Source of the DNA: Mesaphorura yosii
Lineage: Eukaryota > Arthropoda > Collembola > Poduromorpha > Tullbergiidae
NCBI GenBank assembly: GCA_009869945.1
Contig: WIXG01000745.1
Location: 1-23,538 of the forward strand
Length of the DNA: 23,538 nucleotides
Direction of reading: 5' to 3'
Shown here: positions 8,645 to 16,403 of the stretch, piece by piece
Position numbering within the stretch: position 1 is the first letter of the stretch
Layout: every line of letters starts with the position of its first letter
Position numbers and translations under genes: made by a program
The notes under the pieces: generated by a model
The model's database searches: none
Seen by the model: only the letters and a program-made list of their open reading frames with translations
Told to the model about the DNA's origin: nothing

Positions 8645-8755
8645 ACAGTCACACTGCAAATTAACATTCTTGATTTGCCGCGGCGAATATACGAATATGC
8701 AGGAGATTCTGACCAAGCCTACGCCTTCGAAGCAAACACGAGAGTGCTCTCACCC
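8645..8755 (+). pseudogene. 3'-end remnant of another NB-ARC/TPR copy
   Basis: The plus-strand frame starting near 8645 reads NILDLPRRIYEYAGDSDQAY..EANTRVL. It lines up with the last 35 residues of the intact gene (NILDLLWRTCKGAGNPERAS..NERDALV) and with the truncated copy at 4582-5064 (NIFRLLWS..AAGDSERVRHY). At DNA level ATTCTTGATTTGC is shared exactly. The remnant is in the opposite orientation to the decayed copy just to its left and abuts its 5' edge, so the two form a head-on scar. It overlaps the 3' UTR of the minus-strand Stubble-like gene. Confidence 0.6.
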
Positions 8756-8785
8756 CAAGACTCACGTGCAGTTTCAAGAACTCAA

Positions 8786-8791
8786 TTTTAT
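8786..8791 (-). terminator. Poly(A) signal AATAAA of the Stubble-like gene
   Basis: TTTATT on the plus strand, about 97 bases beyond the minus-strand stop at 8888. Confidence 0.5.
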
Positions 8792-8887
8792 TAGTCGGTA
8801 CACAACAAATTTTCAGAGTACACAAGAAACGCAAGATTCAATAAAAAGGCTTGACTAGCTTGACCCCCGGGCAGCTCCTTCCACAAC

Positions 8888-10264
8888 TCACACAGCCCGC
8901 ACCCTCTCCATAATCCACTCCCTAAACCTCGAAACCCTCGTACAAACCCCCGGCATGCTCGGCTCCGCACACCCGATCCCCCAACTTATAACCCCACCCA
9001 GAAACCATCTCCCATCCTTCCCCCTAACTTGTAAAGGACCCCCGCTATCGCCCTGGCAAGAGTCCCTCCCTCCTTTCTCGTAGCCAGCACATAAGAATAT
9101 GTCTGGGATGTGCTCTACCCTGCCTGATTTTAAGAAGAGGGCACGGCACTCCTCGTTAGAAATGATTGGCACCTGCACTTGCTGTAATCTGTTTGGCAAC
9201 GCCCCACCCTCGCTCAATCTCCCCCACCCGGCAACCGTAGCGTTCTCCCCTATCAGTAAATCATTGTTCCCTGGTAAACATAAAGGGACAATGTGCGGTG
9301 AGGGTTGGATCGGACTGTCAAGTTGTAACAAAGCTAAATCGTTCTCGTACGTAAAAAAGTTATAAGATGGATGCACGACTTTACGTTTAACACCCCTCTC
9401 CAAATGGGGGTACTTTTCCTCTACACTGCTAAAGTCCCATTCTCCTAGCCTAACCCTAATTTGGGTTGTCAGCAAATCATCAACGCAGTGCCCGGCAGTC
9501 GCGACCCACTCTTCATTTATTAAAGCTCCTCCGCAGCGATGGGTTGAGCTGAAGCCGAAAAAGCTAGTGCGGCGGACGGAGGCGAGCCATGGCCAACTGG
9601 CGAAGGGGGACTCGGCGCCGCCGACGATGCGGGCTGATGCAGAGTGGAGTGGGGCTCGACCACAGCCGATTGACTTGTCGATTGATTCGAGAAGGGGCGG
9701 AGGGGAGGGTGGGGAAGAGGGGTCGATGAAGATCAGGTGGCCGGTTGTGTTTGGCGTTACTGATGGAGGGTTTGCTGTGGTGGTCGGGTGCCAGAGTACG
9801 GGCTTGCTGTGGTTCGAGAACGGGCGTTGAGTGTAGTATGTGGACCAGGCGGTAGGGGTTGATGGAGGGCGGCGGGTTGTGGTCGTAGTCGTCTGTGTCG
9901 TTGTGGCTGTTGTAGAAAGCTCAGGCAGAGGAGTCGTGCTGGTCGTCCTCACCGTCGTCGTCGTTGTGCCCGCCTCCGCGGGCTTATCTTCAACGCTGTT
10001 CTCCCCCTCTTCGTGTCCACAGCAGGAGCCAAACATGAACCCCTCCTTGCACATGCCGAGGTGCTTCCCTTCCCTCTTCACGCACTCCCAGACAAACATA
10101 CAGACTCCGGAGCGACCGTCGGGGGCGGTGCAGGGGCGGGGATTGATTGAGTAGGGGGGAGGGGAGGAGGGTGAGGGGTCTTCAGCGGTGGATGTGGTGG
10201 TCAGGATCGCAGAGAAGAGGAGGAGCGCCGTCGGCCAGGCGAGGGAGCGGCGAATGCGGCGCAT
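8888..10264 (-). CDS. Sb: Stubble-like trypsin-type serine protease (458 aa, single exon)
   Basis: The ATG at 10262-10264 is preferred over an in-frame GTG five codons upstream. Residues 1-27 look like a signal peptide (MRRIRRS, a hydrophobic core of about 14 residues, then TSTA/ED). A six-cysteine knot follows at 45-82 (C..GVC..WEC..MC..SCC), then a Thr/Pro-rich, probably O-glycosylated stem at about 100-190. A linking Cys (IGCGRA) precedes the activation site R212/IVGG. The catalytic triad is H259 (TAGHC), D309 (YENDLALL) and S407 (GDSGGP), and D401 predicts cleavage after Arg/Lys. RRTSFFGFSSTHRCGGA and PDIFLCAG are nearly those of Drosophila Stubble, which remodels the apical matrix in appendage morphogenesis. 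Drosophila Stubble is a type II membrane protein. Here the hydrophobic stretch is short, so secretion is possible. Absence of introns over the whole protease is unusual. Confidence 0.93.
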   Translation of the reverse strand: MRRIRRSLAWPTALLLFSAILTTTSTAEDPSPSSPPPYSINPRPCTAPDGRSGVCMFVWECVKREGKHLGMCKEGFMFGSCCGHEEGENSVEDKPAEAGTTTTTVRTTSTTPLPELSTTATTTQTTTTTTRRPPSTPTAWSTYYTQRPFSNHSKPVLWHPTTTANPPSVTPNTTGHLIFIDPSSPPSPPPLLESIDKSIGCGRAPLHSASARIVGGAESPFASWPWLASVRRTSFFGFSSTHRCGGALINEEWVATAGHCVDDLLTTQIRVRLGEWDFSSVEEKYPHLERGVKRKVVHPSYNFFTYENDLALLQLDSPIQPSPHIVPLCLPGNNDLLIGENATVAGWGRLSEGGALPNRLQQVQVPIISNEECRALFLKSGRVEHIPDIFLCAGYEKGGRDSCQGDSGGPLQVRGKDGRWFLGGVISWGIGCAEPSMPGVCTRVSRFREWIMERVRAV

Positions 10265-10998
10265 GGTTCGGGTCTTCACTCGGGAGCGCTCCAGTTCAGG
10301 TTCTCAGCGGAGGCGCCCTCCTCGTCCGCATTCCGTCGTCTCGCAGGCTGGCTCCGCTCCGGTTCCACTGACACAATTCACGCGCGGACGAAAGTCAAGG
10401 AGCAGCAGATGCAGCAGGTCGTGATGCACTTGCACTTGCAATTCTCAAAGACTTTTTGCGTACACAAAGAGAGCAGACAGCGAGCGGAGGAGGAAGAAGA
10501 GAGATCTACGAGAGCGAGTGACTCGTGAGAATGTGATTCTTGAATCGTAAAGTGCAAGACAGAGAAACTCACTTCACACATGAGTCGCTCCGTCGTCGTC
10601 GTCGCGTGCCCGCCGGGCTCGAAACTCTCCTTTTCGATTGTTTGGCGACGGAGGTTCAGTTCTGATGGGAATGTGGGTCAACGGCAGCAGCTGCAGTGCG
10701 CACAGGAAAGAAATACAAAAGACATTGCTGTGGTGGTAGCAGGATGCGAGGATGCTGAAGAAATAATTGTGCAACTCGTGTGGGCTGCGCCGAGCGAGTT
10801 GAGGTATGAGCCCATGCGAATGCTGAGAAAGGGTCCCACCTCGGCCGGTCGCTCGGTCACCGGGCCAAGGGCGTGAGTGGAACGGGATGCGGGGATATAC
10901 GGTCAAGGTCCATGCACGGAAGGAGTTTATGACACCCCGCACTGATTGTACAATAAATACAGGAGAGAAAACAAGGCAAATCCCAACATTCACATCCT
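10265..10998 (-). other. No gene seen; 5' UTR/promoter of the Stubble-like gene
   Basis: The open frames here have no recognisable domains and overlap low-complexity sequence (GACGAC/CGTCGTCGTC near 10590-10605, TGCACTTGCACTTGCA near 10427). A TCAGTG word on the minus strand near 10370 could be an arthropod initiator for the protease gene. The left part is expected to be protease leader and the far end is the C7orf50-like gene's tail. Confidence 0.3.
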
Positions 10999-11004
10999 TT
11001 TATT
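10999..11004 (-). terminator. Poly(A) signal AATAAA of the C7orf50-like gene
   Basis: TTTATT on the plus strand, about 120 bases past the stop at 11123. Confidence 0.5.
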
Positions 11005-11122
11005 CAATCCGAAACCTTAATTTATCCATTTAATTACAGTTTTAAACAAGTGTCGAGTCACAAAAAAACTACACACGGCCGCATCGAAGAAAACCGCTTA
11101 AACTTAATTGAGTATACACAAT

Positions 11123-11814
11123 TCAAAGCAAAAACTCCTCGTCAACCTCCTCTTCCTCCTCGGCCAGAATCTGCACCACCTGCCTCGCCCTCTCGTACCT
11201 CCCCTCATCCTCCGCACTCGGATCCCCAACCCCCGCCCTCTGCACAACACTTAAATACTTTAACTCGTACTGCTCCATGTAGCCCCTCATCTCATTTAAC
11301 GTTTGAACTTTCGCAGCCCCTTTTAATAGTGTTAAATAATTAAGCAGAACCTCAAAGTACTCGTCGCTGATCAAATCCCTCCTCAGCAAATGTTTAAGAA
11401 GCCAAATCTGCTTGAGCTTCTCGAACCTCCACTCGGACCGGTTCTGCTCCCACCGGTGAAGGTACTGCGAGGCCTCGGCGGCGTGGCGGAGGAGGGTGGA
11501 GTCGGACTCAGGGGTGGGTTTTACTTTCTTGCGGGTAGGTTTCTTCTGTTTTGGGCGCTTTGGTTTCTTGAAGTTGTCTTTGGAGGTACCGGAGTGGATG
11601 GGTGGGGGTGGCGGGTTGTTTGTTTTGTCGCGGATCTGCGGGAGGAAAATTCGGGTAGGTTAGCTGGTTTAATTCGCGATTTGATTGATTCGGGTTTGGC
11701 AGTGTACAGAAATAGCTCCTTGCTTACCTTATCCCTCGCCCTCCCCTGGCGCTGACCTGCACCCGCTCCTGTAGTCTGAGTGGAGGCGGCCGCTGCCGCT
11801 GCTCGCGTCTTCAT
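11123..11814 (-). CDS. C7orf50-like WKF-domain protein (199 aa, 2 exons)
   Basis: Coding exons are 11814-11728 and 11635-11123. The intron is 92 bp (AAG/GTAAGC ... CTCCCGCAG/ATC), phase 0 on both sides. The N-terminus is Ala/Gln/Arg-rich. Residues about 50-68 are a lysine-rich stretch (KKPKRPKQKKPTRKK) that would act as a nuclear/nucleolar signal. The WKF domain (about 78-165) includes YLHRWEQNRSEWRFEKLKQI, WLLKHL, SDEYFEVLLNYL and LKGAA, and the end is an acidic tail (EEEEEVDEEF). This matches the architecture and size of human C7orf50, an RNA-associated nucleolar protein of unclear molecular role. The key WKF tripeptide reads WRF here, as it does in human C7orf50 to my recollection. Start ATG 11814 is the first in frame. 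Confidence 0.85.
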
Positions 11815-12273
11815 CGTGGCCGGTAGCGACTTTGGTTAATCAGGTGTAGATCGATAAGAGGAACCACGAAACCAGAGTCTTGCTCCACTGGAAACTGAAT
11901 CCACCGCCGACCCTTTACCCTTAATTCAGGCAGCACTCGGAACAACTCGTCCCCGACCGCCAATACTCCAACGCACGCCGTGGATCTCAAACCCCTGTAC
12001 TCGGCGTACCAAATTTGCAGTGGGGGCTTTGGAAAAAGAGAATTCGCGCAAGCTGAATGTGGAGTGAGTGAATTTTGAGTTCCCCAACAGCAGCCTTTTT
12101 TGAGTTTCGAGTTGTCGAGTTTGAATCGGGCGGCCTTTCTCCCTTCTTGGATTCGAAAGTACGCGAGAGAGTCTCATCATCAGCAATTGAGAATGAGAAT
12201 TCCCGTCGTCGCCGCGCTCCCAGGCGCTTATCAGGCGATACAAATTAATGAAGGGATTCACAAACACCCGGTA
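11815..12273 (-). other. No gene seen; C7orf50-like promoter region
   Basis: Lies between the ATG of the C7orf50-like gene and the poly(A) site of the forkhead gene. Small frames on both strands show no domain or splice support. Confidence 0.35.
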
Positions 12274-12279
12274 TTTATT
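12274..12279 (-). terminator. Poly(A) signal AATAAA of the forkhead gene
   Basis: TTTATT on the plus strand, about 330 bases after the forkhead stop. It implies a comparatively long 3' UTR for this window. Confidence 0.45.
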
Positions 12280-12465
12280 CAGACACTTGTAGTAATTACA
12301 GTTTTGAGGTATTACAAAAAGAGAGAGGGCGGAATATAGTTAAAGAGATCGTTTCCCCATGGACGGACTAGAAGTTTTAATGCTTTTTTGCACTTGACTC
12401 GTAATTCTTGTCCTTGTGCTTCTAAAGTGCCCTTAACGTTACCTTAACTATAAAAGTAAGTGCAC

Positions 12466-12557
12466 TGATTAAGGCTACTATACGCGTGTGTCCAATATGT
12501 TATTGGTATTGCTTCGCGGCTACTGCCGGTGCATTAACAGGAAGTGATTAAGGCTAC
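12466..12557. repeat. Paired 13-nt direct repeat in the forkhead 3' UTR
   Basis: TGATTAAGGCTAC occurs identically at 12466-12478 and 12545-12557, 79 bp apart. On the mRNA strand it reads GTAGCCTTAATCA. It falls inside the inferred 3' UTR of the forkhead gene, so an RNA-level regulatory element (a microRNA or RNA-binding-protein site) is possible. A remnant of local duplication is the alternative, although the surrounding sequence is not obviously duplicated. Confidence 0.55.
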
Positions 12558-12607
12558 AGTGAGGGTAGAAACGAAAAAGATAATCCTGGTGCAGTAGTGA
12601 CTCCGGC

Positions 12608-13531
12608 TCAAAACCCCCCAATCGAGATGAGGTGCTCAATGTCTAATTCTAACTCTTCAAAAGCGCACCCGTTCCCACTCGGATCATAGTAGTACTCCTC
12701 GAGGACGATGTTTAGTTCGTTTAATTCTGGCTGAGGTTGCTGTTGCTCTGTGCAGGCGTCTTGCTCGGCTGGTTGTTGTTCCTCTTCAGCTGCTCCTGCT
12801 GAGGTTTGAACGTGCTCCTCTTCATACTGCTGCAGAGGAGGAGGTTGAGGTATTGCGGGATGGACGATCGTGTAGTGGACGAGTTGCGGAGGTTGCTCAC
12901 TGCTGTAGAAGAATTGTGCTGATTTGGGCTCCTCGCCCTGGACATCGACTGGAGGAGCCTCCACAGCCCTCATCTCCTCTTCAGTGCCGCCAAGAACCTG
13001 CTCCAGCTCGATGGGCTCCAGCCTCGGCTCCTCGCCCTTGACGACTGTCTTCCCTCCCTTCCCCTTCTTACTCCTCTTCTTCCTCAGCCTATAGAAATTA
13101 TCCCCCTCCAGCAGCTTCTCCTCACACGCCTCATCTAGCCTCCAGAACCCACCTTTGCCAGGTTTACAACCCGCACTCCTCGGCACTTTAACAAAGCACT
13201 TGTTCAGGCTCAGATTATGCCTGATTGAGTTCTTCCATGCTGGACTCGTAGATGATGCGTTATAATAAGGAAAAGTAGCTTTAATCCAGTTGTAGATTTG
13301 AGAGAGGCTGCACTGCTTTGATGGAGAGTGATGGAGTGCAAGTAAGATTAGAGTGGCGTACGAGAATGAGGGACGGCGGGAGGGGGAGCGGAATTGGGAG
13401 CGGAGAGAGGGGAAATTCTGGAGTAAGTATGATAAGGAGAGTTTCTTCTTCTTGTTTGGTGGTGCAGTGGAGGGTTTCTGGTCTAGGATGCTAATGTTGT
13501 TGAGCCACTCGAGGGGTTTGAGGTCTTCCAT
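12608..13531 (-). CDS. Forkhead-box transcription factor, FoxJ-like (307 aa, single exon)
   Basis: The forkhead domain spans residues about 53-140: RPSFSYATLILLAL, then LSQIYNWIKATFPYY, recognition helix WKNSIRHNLSLNKCF, and wing residues VPR..GKGGFWRLD. GKGGFW..D and the continuation into EEKLLEG recall FoxJ1, the motile/sensory-cilium regulator, whose fly relative fd3F works in chordotonal neurons. The assignment to FoxJ rather than another intronless Fox class is tentative. A small insertion (NASSTSPAW, two or three residues longer than usual) lies just before the recognition helix. A basic run (RLRKKRSKKGKGGK) after the domain is a likely nuclear signal. The C-terminus is Gln/Glu/Pro-rich and acidic, fitting a transactivation region. 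Start ATG 13529-13531 is the first in frame. Confidence 0.9.
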   Translation of the reverse strand: MEDLKPLEWLNNISILDQKPSTAPPNKKKKLSLSYLLQNFPSLRSQFRSPSRRPSFSYATLILLALHHSPSKQCSLSQIYNWIKATFPYYNASSTSPAWKNSIRHNLSLNKCFVKVPRSAGCKPGKGGFWRLDEACEEKLLEGDNFYRLRKKRSKKGKGGKTVVKGEEPRLEPIELEQVLGGTEEEMRAVEAPPVDVQGEEPKSAQFFYSSEQPPQLVHYTIVHPAIPQPPPLQQYEEEHVQTSAGAAEEEQQPAEQDACTEQQQPQPELNELNIVLEEYYYDPSGNGCAFEELELDIEHLISIGGF

Positions 13532-14294
13532 TTCTTGTGTTTCTTCTAGAGCTTATTGGACGGAGTCGATGTTGGACGGCTTATTTACTGACTTTGGAGT
13601 GGACGGGCGGATGTTTGGAGTCAAGTACTTATTTAAGGCATTTTTTCACAAGACACGACGGCGGAGGACGTCTCACGAGATGTCAACAAGCCATGAGGGC
13701 TGTATTTCTAAATCGACTGCGTCTCGATGACGAATCGCGCGATCCACGTCCCGTCCGTTGCCGTTGCTTTGTAGCTGCTTATTACTCCGTCGGAGTAACG
13801 TCGTCGTCGCTAATCAATAAAAAGTGCTGGTCAAAGCACTCGTTCCCCGTGACTTTTTTTTTTACTGCTGCGTACGTGTGCACAGGTAAGAGGAGCATAG
13901 AAAGAGACGGGAGCGGGAGACGGGAAAGAACGGACGGTAATCCGAAATCCACCTGCTGGACTTGCTCCCTCGCTGCTACACAGTGCCTTAATCCACTTCT
14001 GCATTGCACTGTAGTTCAAGTGGAAAAATTCCAGGTAGTCGTCCAACAACACCCGCACCACCGTACATTAAATGGGCAGGTGTTTTGTGCTCGAGCAGTT
14101 CCGCTTCCTGGCTCTTTTCTCTCTCTCATTTCCCCCGTCTTGGGTTCCCCTTCTAAGCACTGACCAGCAGTGAACGTTCGCACGAAAGTACGAAATTGTA
14201 CGCAAATAATGACTCGCCGTCGCCGTCACCGTACACGCACCACGAGTGAATGACTAAGAATGACTACGATACGTTAGGAAATGCAATATCTTTC
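13532..14294. other. No supported gene; forkhead promoter side
   Basis: A 208-codon open frame (13537-14163, +) has no domain, no good start and an odd composition, so I treat it as chance. An AATAAA at about 13818 (+) has no gene to go with it. TTAAATA on the minus strand near 13630-13640 could be a weak TATA-like element for the forkhead gene. Confidence 0.3.
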
Positions 14295-14300
14295 TTTAAT
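14295..14300 (-). terminator. Variant poly(A) signal ATTAAA behind the small membrane ORF
   Basis: TTTAAT on the plus strand, about 80 bases after the stop at 14378. It gives modest support for a transcript ending here. Confidence 0.3.
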
Positions 14301-14377
14301 TGGTAGCTCTCGTATTACAAAATTCGGCTTAGAATGTTATGGTATGGTATGGAGAAGGAGTTCGGCTCCCGCCAATG

Positions 14378-14620
14378 CTAGGAGACAGTGGATTCATCGG
14401 AGCAGTCGTTTTGTTGCGGGCAGGTTGCCGGCGACGGGCCATCACCAGAGGCTGTCCTCATGGAAGGCGGTCCCCACGTTTTCCCAACGTACACCATCCA
14501 ACCGAAGGCGGTGAGGTTGGGGACGAGGTATGAGAGCCATAATAATGTAAATGCGAGGATGGGCAGGGTTGAGATGAGCAGCGGGGCGGTGAGAAGTAAG
14601 GCTGCTGCTGTGGCGGGCAT
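14378..14620 (-). CDS. Possible small membrane protein (80 aa)
   Basis: ATG 14618-14620 has a good context (tccgccATG). Residues about 4-31 are strongly hydrophobic (ALLLTAPLLISTLPILAFTL and onward to WLSYLVP), enough for one long or two tight membrane helices. A second weakly hydrophobic part (FGWMVYVGKTWG) and a polar Ser/Asp-rich tail follow. I do not recognise a family. It fits the small integral membrane protein type and could also be the last exon of a spliced gene. A chance hydrophobic frame in GC-rich DNA cannot be excluded. Confidence 0.35.
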   Translation of the reverse strand: MPATAAALLLTAPLLISTLPILAFTLLWLSYLVPNLTAFGWMVYVGKTWGPPSMRTASGDGPSPATCPQQNDCSDESTVS

Positions 14621-15105
14621 GGCGGATTGGAGTCTTCAGGTTGGACTGGGCGATGAGTGTCTCGAGTCCCCCTTCAGGTCGATGCAAAGCTCCCCGGGTG
14701 ATGTGCCGCCACAAGGTCTCCAAGTCTTGTCTCTCGAAAGCTCAACTCTCGACTGACCCATCCTCCTCTTTGCCCGCCAAACAAAGAAGAAACCTTTGGA
14801 CCGAAGGGGAATGAAACGGCCATAAAAGACAATCACGTAGACACGGTTAAGGAAGGTCGGCTCATCGACTGGCCAAGGTCGGGTCGCAAAAAAACCGGTC
14901 GCAGCCAAGCTCTGCAATGCATCGCGCAGTCACATTCCTCTTACGTAGTCGGAGTCACGTCGGCAAACTGGCTCGCCTCTGCTGCTGCAATGATATCTTA
15001 ATAGCTGGCGACGGTCATAAATAAAGTGTTGCGCAATCCAGCACGAACCGGAGACGTGATCTTTATGAGGCCAGTCTCCAGTCTCCGAGGTTGCAGTGGA
15101 GTGCA
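14621..15105. other. No gene seen
   Basis: Mixed-composition sequence. Frames on both strands lack domains and splice support. It should contain the 3' UTR of the minus-strand gene ending at 15106 and the leader of the small membrane ORF. No TTTATT is present, so that gene's poly(A) site is not identified. Confidence 0.3.
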
Positions 15106-15979
15106 TCACCGCCATGCATACACAACCTTCCCCAGCTTTAATCCATACACCCTACCCCTACTGCACCTCACAGTTAACGTCTCCCTCCTCTCGTCCACCC
15201 CTTCCATCATGCAGAGCTCAACCGCCCCTCCAGGGAGTATACATTTAGCACGAGTAACGAGTCTTAAGTCGGAGGCCCGGCGGGGGATGAAGGGCGAGCC
15301 CCACCCGGATGTTACTGCTCTGGAGCTTCGCTCGTACTCGTACTCTAATCCAACTGGAGAATAGTGCCCGTCATTTAATAATAAATCGATACTTGACCGG
15401 ATGCAGAGCTCTGATTCATCAATTAATTCGGAGGTGTCTTCCCCCGAAGAGAAGGTGAGGTTTGGGAGGCTGGACTTGTGTTGTGGCTGCAGTCGCCTCT
15501 TCGCTCGTGGCCCGCCGCCCAGTCTGACCCTGGAGCGGAGGCGAGAGGACGGAGGGAGCGCTCGGTGCGGGGCGGTGGTTGGGGTGCGGGGAGTGAACAG
15601 CGTCCGTCGGGCGGTGGAGGGCTGCTGCGTAATATTCAAATGTTAGGCATACCCAGTAATCAATTCGCAATTCGGTAGCCTTCAAAGCTCCACCTTTGGG
15701 CAGTGAACTCACCTCCCAGCCCCCTGCAGCCACCCCCCACCGCTCCAATTCCGGGTCGTACTGCAGACTAGTTTGGGTGCACTCATCCACAGCCCCGGCT
15801 GAGGCGGGCCGATTTTCGCTGCTGTTTTGGCGCTCCGCTCCACCGTCCTTCTGCTGGACTCGAACTAGTTTAGGAGCTTCCAACTCTTCAACTTGCAGGG
15901 GCTCTAGTATCAGCTCAATGTCGTCGACGGTGGCCGAGGAGGAGGATGTGGAGCTGGACCGGGACCGAGTCGGCTCCAT
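15106..15979 (-). CDS. Unrecognised two-exon gene (261 aa)
   Basis: Exons are 15979-15713 and 15624-15106, with an 88-bp intron (GGGAG/GTGAGT ... ATTACGCAG/CAG), phase 0 on both sides. A CAGCAG acceptor allows a one-residue NAGNAG variant. The start is the first ATG of a Ser-rich N-terminus (MEPTRSRSSSTSSSS), followed by an acidic stretch (DDIELILEPLQVEELEAP). The middle holds a basic Pro/Arg-rich segment and an SLPNL motif with the acidic LIDESELCIRSSIDLLL. The C-terminus (RAKCILPGGAVELCMMEGVD, then VRCSRGRVYGLKLGKVVYAW) is ordered-looking, beta-rich and probably the conserved core. No signal peptide or membrane helix is seen. The phospho-rich, partly disordered layout suggests a regulatory or adaptor protein. 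I do not recognise the family. Confidence 0.7.
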
Positions 15980-16302
15980 TCCGATTGTCTAAAGAGCACT
16001 AAACTGCAAATGCAGTCGGGCAACTGCTCGCTCGATGTGTTGTGCCCTCAATCAGAATCGTCGTCGCCTTGCCTCCTTTCTTTCCTTCTGCCTTGTCCAT
16101 GAATCGATTCCACATTACTCGATGGACACGTGGACTGCTGCGGACACTGCGCGAGATTGCGTGTGATTCTCAAAAGGCTCGGAGATGTAAATCAATGCAT
16201 GCTTGGAACCCGGAAGCGAGGATCCTCGCATGTGGCGATTGCGAGTTCGGTGAATTCAGTGGAAATGAAATGAGGATAGCCTTCATAGATTTTCACGTAA
16301 GC
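15980..16302 (-). other. No gene seen; promoter side of the unrecognised gene
   Basis: The plus-strand frame here (16042-16455) has no domain and runs antisense into the Rhomboid gene, so it is not taken as coding. Confidence 0.3.
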
Positions 16303-16308
16303 TTTATT
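16303..16308 (-). terminator. Poly(A) signal AATAAA of the Rhomboid gene
   Basis: TTTATT on the plus strand, about 95 bases after the Rhomboid stop at 16404. Confidence 0.55.
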
Positions 16309-16403
16309 GAGTCACAAAGACATTTCTGTACAAAAAAAACAGGGATATGCACGGCTGATGCGGGAGGGCGGAGACTCCACTTTCCTACCACAGAAAAACC
16401 TCT

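Noticed and set aside
9840..10154. Val-rich plus-strand frame of 104 codons
   Set aside because: It is the antisense shadow of the Thr-rich stem and N-terminal part of the Stubble-like protease.
10265..10279. GTG start five codons upstream for the protease
   Set aside because: Eukaryotic nuclear genes rarely start at GTG, and the ATG at 10262-10264 gives a clean signal peptide.
10574..10993. 139-codon minus-strand open frame upstream of the Stubble-like gene
   Set aside because: It has no domain and overlaps the expected 3' end of the C7orf50-like transcript. I also considered it as missing ASB-like exons, but it shows no ankyrin pattern.
13537..14163. 208-codon plus-strand open frame upstream of the forkhead gene
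   Set aside because: It has no domain, no convincing ATG or splice context, and a composition typical of chance translation of promoter DNA.
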